In this document: in pieces, positions 45,670 to 57,773 of the stretch
Layout: each line of letters begins with the position of its first letter
Position numbering within the stretch: position 1 is the stretch's first letter
NCBI RefSeq assembly: GCF_901709675.1
Contig: NC_051096.1
Span: forward strand, 4,863,001 to 4,927,000
Reading direction: 5' to 3'
DNA length: 64,000 bases
Source: Syngnathus acus
Lineage: Eukaryota > Chordata > Actinopteri > Syngnathiformes > Syngnathidae
Position numbers and translations under genes: made by a program
The notes under the pieces: generated by a model
Database searches by the model: none
The model's input: only the letters and a program-made list of their open reading frames with translations
What the model was told of the DNA's origin: nothing

Positions 45670-47268
45670 CTACAGTAAAAACGGGATCAATGCCTTCCTT
45701 GTTTTGGGGTAGTCCTCAAATTTAGCAAGGTACCATCTGGAAAGAGCAAACATAGGATACGTTCTATTAATAATGCCTGAGGGCAAGGGATCGACCCAGT
45801 CTGTTTGTGTTCTTACTTGTGGTGGGAAAAAGCTCTGGTGCTGAGGACCACTGCGGTGAAGATGGCGAAGGCCACGCTCTGAACAGATTGGCCTGCCAGA
45901 GCGAAGCCCGCCCACTCGGTTATCTCCCCAAAATAGTTGGCTGCGGATACATACTCGAACATTCCACCTGTGAGCGCAAAAATGAGGCTGATTTCAACAA
46001 GACAAAAAGTAAGGTGTTTGATGTGTGCCATAATCCAAATGATGCGTTATTAAAACACATGGGAGCGTTTTTAGATTGCAGCAGGAAAATGCATTAAATG
46101 TCTTCTTTAATAATAAAGCGGTCTTCAAAATAACAGATGCGTGCCAGTCGTCGCGTGCCAAAAGTATCTTACCTCTGGGGATCTTATATCCGCTCTCTCC
46201 AGGCCCCCTCAGATTCCTCAGGATGTGGTCAGAGTGCAAATTTATCAGCCAGCCAAGCAGCCACAGCACAGAACCTGCAACAAATCAACTGAGGGTTGCT
46301 TATGCAAAAACACATGCAGCTATACTGTTAAATGAATACATTATTGACAGAGCTAATCATATCTGACCATTAGAATACACTTATATTAGAAAATCATTTC
46401 ATTTCTCTCCTCAACCATAACTGTACTACATACATACCTGCAATGAAGCATGGATTCGTCACCCAATCTGCAGGGTACTCTGCATAGTGGCTCAGATATC
46501 TGATCTGCATGAAGCCATTGTATATGCAGAAAACAACAGCCAGGAAAAAAGAGAGAAATGCTGTCGGTTTACCTCCTCGGATTAAAAATGGATAAATAAG
46601 TGCTCTGGAAGAGAAAAAAATGTGGTGAAAAATACAATTACTGTCAATGTAACACGGGGGTGGAAAGTCCCTCTTAGTAACTTAGTTTGATATTTATTTT
46701 TTATTGATCAAAATAAAAGCTCCTCCCATCACGTCAATATAAATCCAATGTATAATATAAAGATGGCATCAGTGCAATAGTTATATATTAGACAGAAATA
46801 TCCACAAACAAACGTGACAAAAACATACTCAGAGGCAAAATATATAAAGATCACGCGCATATTAGCATTCAAATTCAAGAATTTATCAGTAATATTAGTG
46901 GAGCATGATGGTGCGTTCAAGAACCAAAACAAATGAGTGGGAATTCCAACCTACCTCTGTGCATAGTGGCACAAAAACATTGCAATGAGCAACTGATTGG
47001 CTAGCAGGGAGATCTTTGCCGAGGATGCCCACACTAGCAGACACACTGGCACCAGGAACGAGGGCAGCTCCTGGACAAACCAAGCCAGCTTGGCGTTCAC
47101 CAGAAATCCGTATTTCCTCGAAGCGTACCGACCATACGCCGCGTCTACGAACAACAGGCAAACAAACGTGAACGCAGCCATTAAAATTAAAAAGTAAGCC
47201 ATGCAATCCAAAACGTATTGCTCTTCCTCCGGAGAGGAAAATAACGCCGAAAGAAGGTTGTCCATCAA
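45670..47268 (-). CDS. srd5a1: 3-oxo-5-alpha-steroid 4-dehydrogenase 1 (steroid 5-alpha-reductase 1)
   Basis: This multi-pass endoplasmic-reticulum enzyme reduces the delta-4 double bond of testosterone, progesterone and related 3-oxosteroids with NADPH. Five exons (47268-46955, 46604-46438, 46274-46173, 45967-45817, 45736-45670) join in frame to 266 aa; the human protein is 259 aa, also from five exons. Conserved blocks are FVQELPS (with the catalytic Glu near residue 67), LIYPFLIRGGKP, YLSHYAEYPADWVTNP, NLHSDHILRNLRGPGESGYK, GGMFEYVSAANYFGEITEW and the C-terminus KFEDYPKTRKALIPFLL. These match type 1 better than type 2, and the tent4a neighbour agrees. Two adjacent Met codons (47268 and 47265) could both be used. 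Hydrophobic segments occur throughout. Confidence 0.97.
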
Positions 47269-47378
47269 GACGGCGAATTAGGGATAGAAAAGTCGAAAAC
47301 AAAGGGGAAAAACTGTGTTTACGTTGTGAGGTTACATGAACTACTATGCATCGTTTTTGCTTGGGCTGCAGAAATCAG

Positions 47379-47424
47379 CCAATCGCATCGATGGTGAGTT
47401 ATGACTTCCGACTCGTCAGCCAAT
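47379..47424 (-). promoter_or_regulatory. srd5a1: Paired CCAAT boxes upstream of srd5a1
   Basis: Two AGCCAAT motifs (CCAAT at 47379-47383 and 47420-47424) are spaced 41 bases apart, 111-157 bases upstream of the srd5a1 start. Both are inverted relative to the gene. Paired NF-Y sites at this distance are usual for promoters. Function is inferred. Confidence 0.45.
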
Positions 47425-47914
47425 CAAATCGCGTTGCGTTGCTTGGACTCGTTCAACGCGTTGAGTATGTAACGTGACAATTACGTAACGTGCAACACCG
47501 TAGCAATATTATCAATACATAATGCGCAATTATTGTTGCGTTCAATGTCTTGCACACACTGCCACCCCCCAAGACTGTGCATACGCATATTAGTCCTAAG
47601 TCTATGGCAGTTGCTCTCAACAAAAATAGTAAGACATGTCGCTCAAACGACGTGAGGGAAAAAAATAGTAAAAAATGTATAGTTGACAAAGGTTGGGAAT
47701 ATAAGGATGTCTTCGCGGTCGTATTGGATCCAAATACAAGAAAATCCACTTTGGGCCAGGTTCCGTATGTAACACTGACTCCTGGTGGCCAACCGATGTC
47801 AAGACAGGCGCACAAATAAACCAATTAAAAAAAAACACGTTAATCTTTTACTATGATTAAGGTGTGTAATAACAAAAAAATAAGCAAAACAAGTAGTTAA
47901 CTTTTTTCAACATC

Positions 47915-47920
47915 TTTATT
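47915..47920 (-). terminator. kpna6: Candidate kpna6 poly(A) signal
   Basis: AATAAA on the minus strand lies about 3.35 kb below the kpna6 stop and just before the srd5a1 promoter region. No gene interrupts 47920-51266, so a long 3' UTR is plausible. Closer alternative signals also exist in this AT-rich region. Confidence 0.3.
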
Positions 47921-48124
47921 TTTTTTGCGCAGTATATTCACTGAATATTTTCAGATCACACCATATTTTCTTTACATTTTCCCATTTTGTTTTGTTTCAT
48001 GTTCATGTTTGTGTGTCATGTTGAGTTGAAGTGTTTTTCGTCGCTCATTCATACCGTCGGTTAAGTCGAGTCAAGTCACAGTTTACAAAGATGGGTCGTT
48101 TACGGAGCGAATGAAAGGGAAACC

Positions 48125-48155
<31 letters not shown>

Positions 48156-51100
48156 AATAGAGAAAATAAATACACTTGAAAAGAAATGAGAAGGACCAGA
48201 GTAGACAAGATGAGAACTGGTCAGTGATGTCACATATGTGAAAATTTGTAGACAAACATTGTAAACATTTGAAGCATAGTACAATATTACATGCAGTTAG
48301 ACTTTTGATACAGATGGCAACACTTTCCAGGACGGAAGACATAAAACGTCAGATTTAGGATTCCCCGTGATTCCACCTGGAACTTGATTTCCCGATTACT
48401 GGGCAGTTCTTTCTTTTACTTTAAACTCCAAACACAACATCCAAAAATATGTATTAGAATATCTTGCTCAGGAAAATGTTGAAAAAGGCTTCCCGCCGCC
48501 TGTTTTTTTTTATTTTTCCTCCCACATACTCCAAATGAGGCTATTTGTCCACTTCTCAGAAGTGAGTAGAATTGCATGTGAATCCCTGTCAATGTATCAC
48601 AACATACATATCATTAATACCTTTTCACACGGGGGTGGGGAACCATTTTGGCTCGTGTGAAATCCTTTGGGTTCTCATATGCACCCATGGATTTTTTTTT
48701 TTTTTTAATTATCTATTATGAGCATCTGTTGTGGCTCTTCCGAGGTTCCCCACCCCTGTTTGAATTTAATCACCATTAAATCTCAATGTCAGATTTTTCT
48801 CAGCGTAGAAAAAAAAAATAGATATATCAAGTATGAGAGGAAGTAATGGTTGCCTTCAGAGTGCCTGATTTTGGGACATTTATTGCAGTCTCGCGGGTTG
48901 GGGTTCACTTAATCGACTCCCTTGCCAGTGAATGTTGATTAATAACAAGAGAGGGATTTTGAATGGAAACACCGCAGCCTTTGATTTGGGGGTGTGGGGG
49001 TGGGGGGGGGGGAACTTTGGTTAACGTAAAGGTCAGTACCTGAAATTCTACACTTGACACTACAAACAGCCGCATGAAAATGATATTCCGCAGCTTGAAT
49101 AAATGCACAGTGAATCCCATCCATTAGTAGACTAATAAAAGGTAGTGGGTGGGGGGGGGGCAGAGGAAGGAGGGGGGGCTTAGCCAAAGAGAGCACATGG
49201 ACTGACACTTGTTAATCAGGCGCCTGCAGAAAGGAAAGCCACTTTTTTTTTTTTTGTGTTTTTAAACAATGGCAGAATAACTTTAAACAGGAAAAAAAAA
49301 AAGGTAAGGAAAATAATAGAGCAGCAATGTTTTTTGTTTTTTTTGCACAGTATGTGTGCACATTCAAGTAAATAAAAGATATATTATATAAAAAGAAAAA
49401 AATAATCTAGAAGTCAAAGACGCAAGAATATCCAGTCTTTGTTGGTCGGATTGGCACTTTTGTGAATAGGAGTGCAGTTTTGCGGAATATAAATATATCT
49501 TCCTGCTTTTTTTTTTTTTAATTCCCCCTCGTAATAGTTAGCACACGGTGCAGTAATTGTCATGAGAAATGAGGACTCAATAATTCCTGCTACATGCATC
49601 GGTCATGTAGAGGATGTACAATAAAGACGTTGATGCTCAATTACTGATGTGCTTTTTTTTTTTTTTTTTTTTTTTTAAAGAGCACAAGTGCTCTGTGGAG
49701 AGCATCTCGAGAGGAGTCTGCGATCGAGTGGCGCTATTGTAAATTTAAAGACAATTACTAGCGTTGGAGAGTCGCACTTGTCTGTCCACAGAACACACAA
49801 GCTCCGGGACTCTGATAGGGGAACTAAGTCAGAGTCGAGCAAGCTCTTCTTCACACAGTGCCGCTCAGTCAAAACCTCACACGATCCCGACGCATGTCGG
49901 ACCCCCGCGTCAGCATTTACGCGGCTCTTTTTCAACCATGGCTCTTTTTCAACCATCCAAAAGTCACAGTGGCTACAAGCAGTGGCTAAATTCAAAAAAA
50001 GGTTTTCATACGTCATCTGGTATCTTGTTTTTGAAAAAATTACAGCACAGCATTGCAAAATATTTTCCCACCCAGAATAAATTCAAAGGTCTAATTCAAA
50101 GTTTCCAGGGGAACACGACTGAGCAAGTTGTGAAAAACATAATTTTCATCAGCGGCAATGCAATGAAAAGTAATTTCCTATTGACTAGCTGACGGAAAAA
50201 TTTTCCAAGTTAACGTCAAGACAATGGAAACTTTTTTTTTTCTTTTTAGCTTGCAAGTAGCCAGTCATCTGTGTGATGTGCAATGTCTGCAGGTGTTGTA
50301 TGCAAGTGTGTGTGTGCATGCAAACGGGTACATTAATAATCAATGCAAAAAAAAAAAAACCAACAACAAAAAAAGTTACCCAATGGGACTACACTCTGAA
50401 CGGCGTGCTGTCTGATACACATCCCGTGCCCGGGGGAGAGGGTGGGGGGGCTACGCTAGAACCATGCAAATCCGTCTCACTTGATGACACAAAGCTACAC
50501 ATCCACTAGCACTAGATAGCACATGACGGCATGATCATGACTGATTTCTGCTGCGGGCCCGGAATGTGCAGACAGCCACAAAACCACGCGACTGCATGCA
50601 GCTGGGAAGCAGAAGTGGAAATTTGCGTCTTACTGTAAATATCCGCTCATCTAAATATACAGTTTCGCTGCAGCCACCACGCCCGGATTTTTCCATGTTA
50701 GCTCACTTCACAATTCAAATGTAATCCTATTAATAACACAGCACGCGTCGAACATTTTGAATGCCAACTAAACCACCCATAGGAACCCGGATTTTTTTTT
50801 TTTTCTTTCCTTTTTTGGGAACATGTCGTGAATTCACCTGAAGCCTTTTGATATTTTCTCCTGCTTGCCCATACACAAAAAAAATTCAAAGAAAGCAGGG
50901 GGAAAAAAAATAACACACGGTTGGTGATCCCTTCTCTCAGCCTCTCTGACAAGTGCTTTCCATGAAATAAAGTTATTTGTGGGTGGAAAATGCAAAACGG
51001 AAAAAGATACTTTGAAAGTACATTTGTTCAATTGCACCGTCAGGCTGACATCGAGGGGGCGGGGCATCTTTCCTGAAAAAATAGGAACGGAAATTAAAAT

Positions 51101-51266
51101 GTCTCCAAATAATCACGCCTGCCATGGAGAGACCCCCAGAGCGTGTGGCAGAAAGGTGTGTGTGTGCGCGCCCGTGTGCGCTTCACGGCAACAGTGAAAC
51201 GAGGCATGACCTCGAGAAAACGCCCCCTCCCCTCCCCAATCAGATGGACTCGTGTGAACCTTAGCC
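47921..51266 (-). other. kpna6: Probable long 3' UTR / downstream region of kpna6
   Basis: There is no coding sequence here on either strand. The region holds many homopolymers (A run at 48125-48153, T run at 49653-49676), a 17-base direct tandem duplication GGCTCTTTTTCAACCAT at 49923-49956, and the hAT-like element at 48628-48758. How much is transcribed is not known. Confidence 0.35.
48628..48758. mobile_element. hAT-like 131-bp inverted-repeat element
   Basis: The right end reads, inverted, CAGGGGTGGGGAACC, and the left end is ACGGGGGTGGGGAACC. CAGGGGTG-type termini are characteristic of hAT/Charlie-group short elements. The interior is AT-rich with no open frame. Confidence 0.6.
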
Positions 51267-54200
51267 TTAGAGTTGGAAGCCTTCCATGGGCGCCTCCTGA
51301 TGGGGGAAGAGGAACTGCTGGTTCTCCTGGTCCACCTGAGGAGCCAGGCTGCTGTCCTCGTCCTCCCCCCCAAAGTAGTGCTCGATCAGGTCGAAGGCCT
51401 TCTGGTAGATCTCCTGGTTCTCGTGACTCTGGAGGAACTCGATCTTATCCAAACCTGAACAGCGGGGAAAACAAGGTGTCACGACTCTAATTCAAAATTT
51501 CATGACAGATATTTGAACTGCCCAGTACCGTAAGCTTCTTCGATGAGACTGCAGTACGGGTTGATGCCCGTGCCGTGGTTCTTCTGCTTGGCTTCTTGTT
51601 CGCCCAGCCGCAGGATGTTGTCGAGACCGTTGAGGGCCACCTGGACGATCTTGGCGTCCATCACCGTCAACAGGTCGCACAGCGGCTTGATGCAGCCCAG
51701 GTTGACTAAATATCTAAAGTGCAGACGCCCAACATGTAAAGCCACGTTCACAATTGAAACCAAGTATCCAAATTTGAAACGAGTACAAACCTGATTTGTT
51801 CTGGCGTTCCTCCGGAGGTGGCGTTGGAGATGGCCCAGGCGGCCTCTTTCCTAGTCCTGAACTCTGCTTTTTGTAGAATTTCAATCAGGACTGGAAAGAT
51901 GTTAGCATCAATAACTGTCTGTAGGGGGAAAAACAAATGGCAACCGATCAGAAGCGAGGAAACGACAAGGCCCAGCGAGCGCCGACGGCCATGTCCGACC
52001 TGTATCTGCGCTCGGTTTCCGGCAGTGATGTTGGAAATGGTCCAGCACGCTTCCTTGCGAATGGACTCTTTGGCACTGCTCAGCAGGTGCAGCAGACAAG
52101 GCAGAGCAGAGCAGTTCAACACAACCTGTGCACAGCAATAACTCATGAAACAAATGAGTTATGTGTCCGATCAGAACATTTAAATGTGGTCTCAGACTCA
52201 CCTGCGTCTGGATATCATCTCCTGTCACAATGTTCCCGACAGCTCTCAAGGCAGGAGAGGCCACCTTGTAGTCGGTGTGCCTGCAAGCAGAACGGATTCA
52301 AACACCGAGCCGGCGACAGCGCGGGCGGGGCATGCGGCTTCGCGGGCTTACATGAGCAGTTCTATGAGGCGCCTGCAGACCCCGGAGTCGATGACGGCCT
52401 GGATTTTGTCGTTGGGGCCGTCGGAGAGGTAGGACAGAGCCCAGCAGGCGTCTGCCAGCAGGTCTGGATCGCTGCTGAATAGAAGCCTGGAGAGTACTGG
52501 GAGACAGGGAGACACCTAGACATGCACACAAGGCAAATCAATCTGAGATCAGGAGCAAGAATTAACAACACAAGTCACTAGAACATTTTCTTGTAATGGC
52601 TCTTAACAGTTGTATATTTTTATTTTGGACTCATGACAACCTTTTCAAAAGAAGGTGGAGGGTTTTTTCCTCTGCAGAGATTAGACAAAGCCCACACAGC
52701 ATTCCTAATCATGGTCAGTCTGGTGGATTTAGTCAGGAGCCTGCAACAAGCAAAGCAATATTAAAGTCTAACTGTTGGTAGATCTACACACTCGGTGACT
52801 TTAGAACAAGATGAAGTGGTCGTTTTACATTAACAGTGGTGGAAGGATGTTGCAATTCAGCACATAGTCCCTGCACAAGGCACTGTCCCCTGCAATATTG
52901 CCCAGAGCCCACACAGCCTGAAGGACAAAAATAACACGCACACACAGAAAAATATGTAAATGTATGGGTGGGAACCACAAACACACAACACACACTGGCG
53001 TTTCACCTGCTCCTGCACATCCTCAAAGTCGGAATTAAGAAGCTCTATAAAGATGGGAACAGCGCCAGCTTCAATCACAGTCTTGGTCTGCATGGATGTG
53101 CCTGATGCGATGTTGGTCAGGGCCCAAGCTGCTTCAAACTGCAAAGCGTTCATCCATCAAGAAATTGCCGAACCAATATCGTTTGTAGGTACACACTGAC
53201 CTGTAATGTGCAGTTGGTGCTCATCTTGAGGAAAGCCACAAACCTCTCCACAACACCGCTTGTGTTTATAACCTCATCTATGGGCGGGTTAGGCTCTGAA
53301 ATCAACAAAGGGAAATGTGAAGAAATGCTCTGGTTGTTCCCCTCAATGTGACAAGTTGCTGACTACCTTTCGAGAGAAGTTTCCTGAACTTTTGTGTGGT
53401 GGCGAGCTGATGTTCGGGTTCCTCTGAGAACAGCATCTCAACCATATCTCTGGTGATGACTCCTTCCTGCAAGAACACACGTGTTTGAGCAAATAGACAT
53501 TCCAAAATACGCTGGGAGGAAAAATTGCACTTCAGGGGCATTATAGCTTTATTGGCAAGCCAGAAAAAAAAAAAAAGTATGATGCAAACACTTACCGTGA
53601 CTGGCGGGCTGAGTTGCGAGTCCACTAGAGGGCTCTCCAACATGGATTCCTCTTCAGTGAGGACGTCCACGTTCCTCCGTTTGCAAAGCTTGGAGGAAGA
53701 AAAAAAAGACGGATCTCACCACTTGAAAACAGCAAGATGGCGGTTAAAGAGATGACGTTTTAAAATACCTGCTGTTCTCTTTTTTGTTTCCTGAGCTGGA
53801 TGCCCTCCTCCTCTCTCCTGCGCCGCATCTCCTCCGGGTTCAGCGCTTTGTTCTTGTAGCGGTTCATCCGATAGTTGTTATCCTTGGCCGGACTGGCTGA
53901 TGGCTCTGTTGGACCACGGACCCAAGTTAGAACACTTTAGGGGTATCATGGGGGACCAATGTGTCCAATCGGATTGTCCTACAGTGTGTATGTGAATATG
54001 ACATATATAACGTTCTAGTCATAATCCGTAAATGATTCTTTTTGAGGAAACGTAATTGACAGTTTCGCAAGGCAAGAGTTGCCCAGATTCGGTGTCACAT
54101 GACCACCTTGGTTCAAATCGCGCAGCTTGACAAATCATCGATAAAGCAAACCCGTCACTGCACAAGGCAGCACATTTAAAATTAATTGCATGGTTTAATA

Positions 54201-54529
54201 ATAATAACTTGGGTTGTCTCGAAACTGCGGTAAATTGTATGATTTTTTTGTATTATTTGAAGCGTTTCGGAGAGGCTAGCATAACAGCTAGGCTAATATA
54301 ATCGTGAGCAGCTTCGCTCAAACTGCTGACATTTGATCATATTCATTAAAAACCGCAAAACCTTCAAATAAACAGGATTTGATTAAAGACATCAAAAGCG
54401 TCTTGGGTGAGCTACAACGTGCCGAACCGACATTTACACAATCAGTACCCTCGACGACTAAGCATAAAGCTGATAGTATGTCTATAGTTAACCACTGTTA
54501 CGAAACAACTTACCCATTGTGTTCTCCAT
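51267..54529 (-). CDS. kpna6: Importin subunit alpha-7 (karyopherin alpha 6)
   Basis: This adaptor binds classical nuclear localisation signals and links cargo to importin beta for transport through the nuclear pore. Fourteen exons join to 543 aa: 54529-54514, 53905-53769, 53688-53596, 53466-53367, 53295-53201, 53138-53007, 52917-52829, 52740-52641, 52515-52352, 52280-52202, 52125-52000, 51918-51791, 51713-51529, 51454-51267. The basic IBB domain is at about 25-65 ([20 protein letters not shown]). Armadillo repeats follow, with the Trp/Asn ladder that grips the NLS (WALTN, WALGN, WALSN, WALSY, WTISN, WAISN). The C-terminus is [28 protein letters not shown] and LTKSTRLT point to KPNA6 over KPNA1/5. 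Exon 1 encodes only MENTM plus one base. Confidence 0.96.
53734..53743 (+). promoter_or_regulatory. kpna6: YY1 consensus in kpna6 intron 2
   Basis: AAGATGGCGG is a close match to the YY1 consensus. It lies about 0.8 kb inside the gene, in a short intron. YY1 sites often lie just downstream of transcription starts, so it could belong to an internal or alternative promoter. The site is seen; use is inferred. Confidence 0.3.
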
Positions 54530-54720
54530 ATGGTTAAGGTGTATGACTCAGTGTATTCGAAATGCTAACAACTTTAAACCCCGATCTTTCCGCTTATGTT
54601 GAAGATTTTTGCTCCAGTAAGTTCAGCAATATGTCTGCCGGAGGTGGAACCATTAATTTGATGACCACTTCCTGCCACCAGCGCCCCACGTTATTCAACA
54701 ATTCACTGACACGCCTCTAA
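54530..54720 (-). promoter_or_regulatory. kpna6: Putative kpna6 promoter / 5' UTR
   Basis: Immediately upstream of the start codon is a segment with an ETS-type site (CAGGAAGTGG read on the gene strand, about 54665-54675). No TATA box was seen. The start site is not defined. Confidence 0.3.
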
Positions 54721-55203
54721 AAAAAACAAAAATCACGTTTTTATATTCTGTGTACAAACTCTTTCTAGTTTTAAGGAATCTGTGATATACAAAAAGAAAG
54801 AAAGAAAAAAAACAAGTTAAATTTAAAGCGAAGTAGGTCGTTGGATTAGTGCTTACAAAATCACGCGAGACTTTCTTTTACGCCTGCAAATCTCGCAAAG
54901 TGGCAACAGTGACATCTAGTGGAGATTTGACAGAAGTACTCAAGTGCAAATGTAATAGATTACTGGGGATACTTATTTTCACGAGTTGATTTAAGACAAT
55001 AAGACTGCTATTAATTAGTTTGCTTGGGGGGGGGGGGGGGACCTATTCAAATTTGCAACACTTTAAAAACACCCTAAGAAGACAGAAAAAGTAAATTGAT
55101 GCTTCCATGAATGGTGCTGCCAGTCCCTACCGGGAGCAAAACAAACTTCCAAAACATATTTTTATGTTGTAATGTTGTTTGGATTGATGTACTGAATCAT
55201 TCG

Positions 55204-55321
55204 ATGCACTGGGAAATTAATATATGAAATATTACATGCACAAACAAATATTACCAAGCAAATGCATGCACTGGGAAAACAATCTATGAAATATTACATG
55301 CAAATATTACCAAGCAAATGC
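55204..55321. repeat. Two-copy tandem duplication (about 60 bp unit)
   Basis: The units at 55204-55264 and 55265-55321 share ATGCACTGGGAAA, TATGAAATATTACATGCA and AATATTACCAAGCAAATGC. The second lacks an eight-base CACAAACA segment. Confidence 0.9.
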
Positions 55322-57744
55322 ACACATATAACACACTCATCAATTCCCGAGAGACCTTTAAAGCACCTGCTATATGCATATGATTCCATGTTGTAACTCT
55401 CTTACATAAAAAGGCCTCTCTGTTGTGTTTTCAACAAATCAATCATTGCACACATGCGGTTTAATTTGCCCGGAGCAGCTGTTCCAAAATCGTTGTACTT
55501 TATTACCAAGCCGCCATAACGCGAGAGCTGTTCTATGATGGAATAGACAATAGGGGGCAATGTTACACAAATGAAACAGCAGCAGTGCTGCGAGAAAAGA
55601 GGCGTGGGAGGTCAAGTGATCAGCATCACAAATTGAGTGAGATACTTGCCCATGATTGCCATCCTCCAACGCAAACACCACGCACAAATCCAAGCCGTGA
55701 CTTTTGGTCTGAGCTTCATCCCACTTGAGCCAAAAGCATGAATGCAGTCCAGGCCGCACATGGCGCGTTGGCACAGATAGACTGCATTGCAACTTCTCCC
55801 TTTTTCTCATTTCAAGGCTGGCTGAGGCATATCATACACGGACCGAGCGGCAAAGGTTACACATTAATCAATGACACCGCCTGTGGGACGGAGTCATAAG
55901 CGCGGAGACAAAAAGAATAACGGAGGACTTTCAAATTCAAGAGTTGTTCACCTGTGGGCATTGTTTGGATGAATAAAGTACAAACGGGCCAGCATGCAAC
56001 AACCATCTGCATTCTTAATTATTTTGATCATTAATTAAACATTTTATTTTTTTGCAGCATTTAATCTTTGAAGGGTTTTTTTTTTCTCTGGTAGTTTGGA
56101 CTCCTCCCACCGGTGAAGAAGTTTCACACTGAGACCTTTTTGCATAATACCCTTGGTAGGCCACACTGTGTGTGATTGATCTCTGCAGGTGGACACCGTG
56201 CTCTAAGAATAAAATATCTCCTCTGACGGCAATGAGCTGGGCCGGTTCAAGACCTGCTTCTGGAGACTCTCTGGGTAATTTGACCCCCAGCGAGAAGGCG
56301 CCAAGGGTCAATGGACAACTTCTGCAGCCTGTCTGCGAGAATGAACTACTTTCTCCCGTCACTGCTCAAACGGAGTCAATTAGGGAGTAGAAATACCATA
56401 ACGGATCATCAAAATCTGCTTAGTTTTTGATTGTGCTTATGTGTGCTAATTCGTCTCATTTAAACGCCGCCTTAATTCAATTACGCGCAATATGAGGAGG
56501 AGAATTTGTGCATAAAATCGGCTCTTCCGCTGTGGTTGAACGCTCGAGGACAGCAGGCGTATTCAATTCAGAAGAAAACAACCTCCCGATTGCTATTTTG
56601 TTGAATCCGTGTAATTTGTCACGTGAAATATTTTTTTTAGGGACTGTTTGGGGTTTCTTTAGGACCACCGGGGTTGCGCCGACCACACATTGAGAAACCC
56701 GGCTCGAGGCGGGTAATATCGAGATAGAGATATCGTCGGACGGCGGAGCGAGGAGTGTGTCAGTGCATGTCGTGCACAAATAGGCCAAAAAAGAAGATAT
56801 GGCTTCATAACGTTCAGAATTCATTCAGCGCCGTCTTCGCCTTACTTTTTTTTATCTGATGAACGGCCTGCTTTTGCCGTCTCGCTGTCGGCTAGCTTGG
56901 CTTTGTGACATCGACCAGGTGGCGGAGCAGATAAGTAGGATGCTGACTAGGCGATTTTGGAATATTCCCGCAGATCATTCGATCATTCCTTTTATGAGGC
57001 GGAGATTTGTGGCAGCCGCGTGAATACCGACGAGTGATTCTCACCTGAAAGGATAACACGTGCTGAGGGAGACAAATCTATTGCCAAAGTGCGGAAGCAG
57101 GAAGTTAAAAGATAAACTAAAAATATGGAGGGAAACATCTTTCTTATTATGCTTAATCTGTAAGGAATGAGCTTGAGTTGCAGGTCGTGAATGAAGAAGA
57201 AGAAAACCTTTTTGGAAGGCGCTCCGCTCACATATAATTAGCGGGTGAAGCTTTTGACGTGTTTGATTAGTTATCAACGGAGTAACGGGCCAATTATCCA
57301 GCTCCTCATTCCATCACTGTCGCTGAGTGGAAAAGGTCAGTAGAGGTCGGGATTGGTTTGGAACGGTCAAAAGGGGAAGTAGAAGAATTGTCAAACTCCT
57401 GAAAGACTGACAAACACACCACAGGATAATTATTCGGGATAAAAGAAATTTGATAATCCAGCATTTGTTGACATAGCCTCAAAAGAGTAAAAAAAAGATC
57501 ATCAGAATAAAAAAAAAAATCATAAAGTCCAACATAGAACAGCTATTATTTATTTATTTAAAAAAAAAAAGAGCAATAGACATTAGAATTTTTTTTAAAC
57601 CTCTTTATGACCCGATTAAAAAAAAAACAAATTCCTTCAGTTCCTGCTTCCATTTAATTCGATTTACTCGAGGTAAGTTGTTAGTGGCAATCTGGAATGC
57701 TCTGACTGCTGTCCAGGTCAGTGCTGGTGTTATTTACTGAGCAA

Positions 57745-57773
57745 TGTGTGTGTGTGTGTGTGTGTGTGTGTGG
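57745..57773. repeat. (TG)n microsatellite
   Basis: About 14 uninterrupted TG units lie in the gene-free region upstream of kpna6. Confidence 0.95.

Noticed and set aside
51937-52482. A 181-codon plus-strand open frame
   Set aside because: It is antisense to three kpna6 exons and their introns; the minus-strand armadillo sequence is the real signal.
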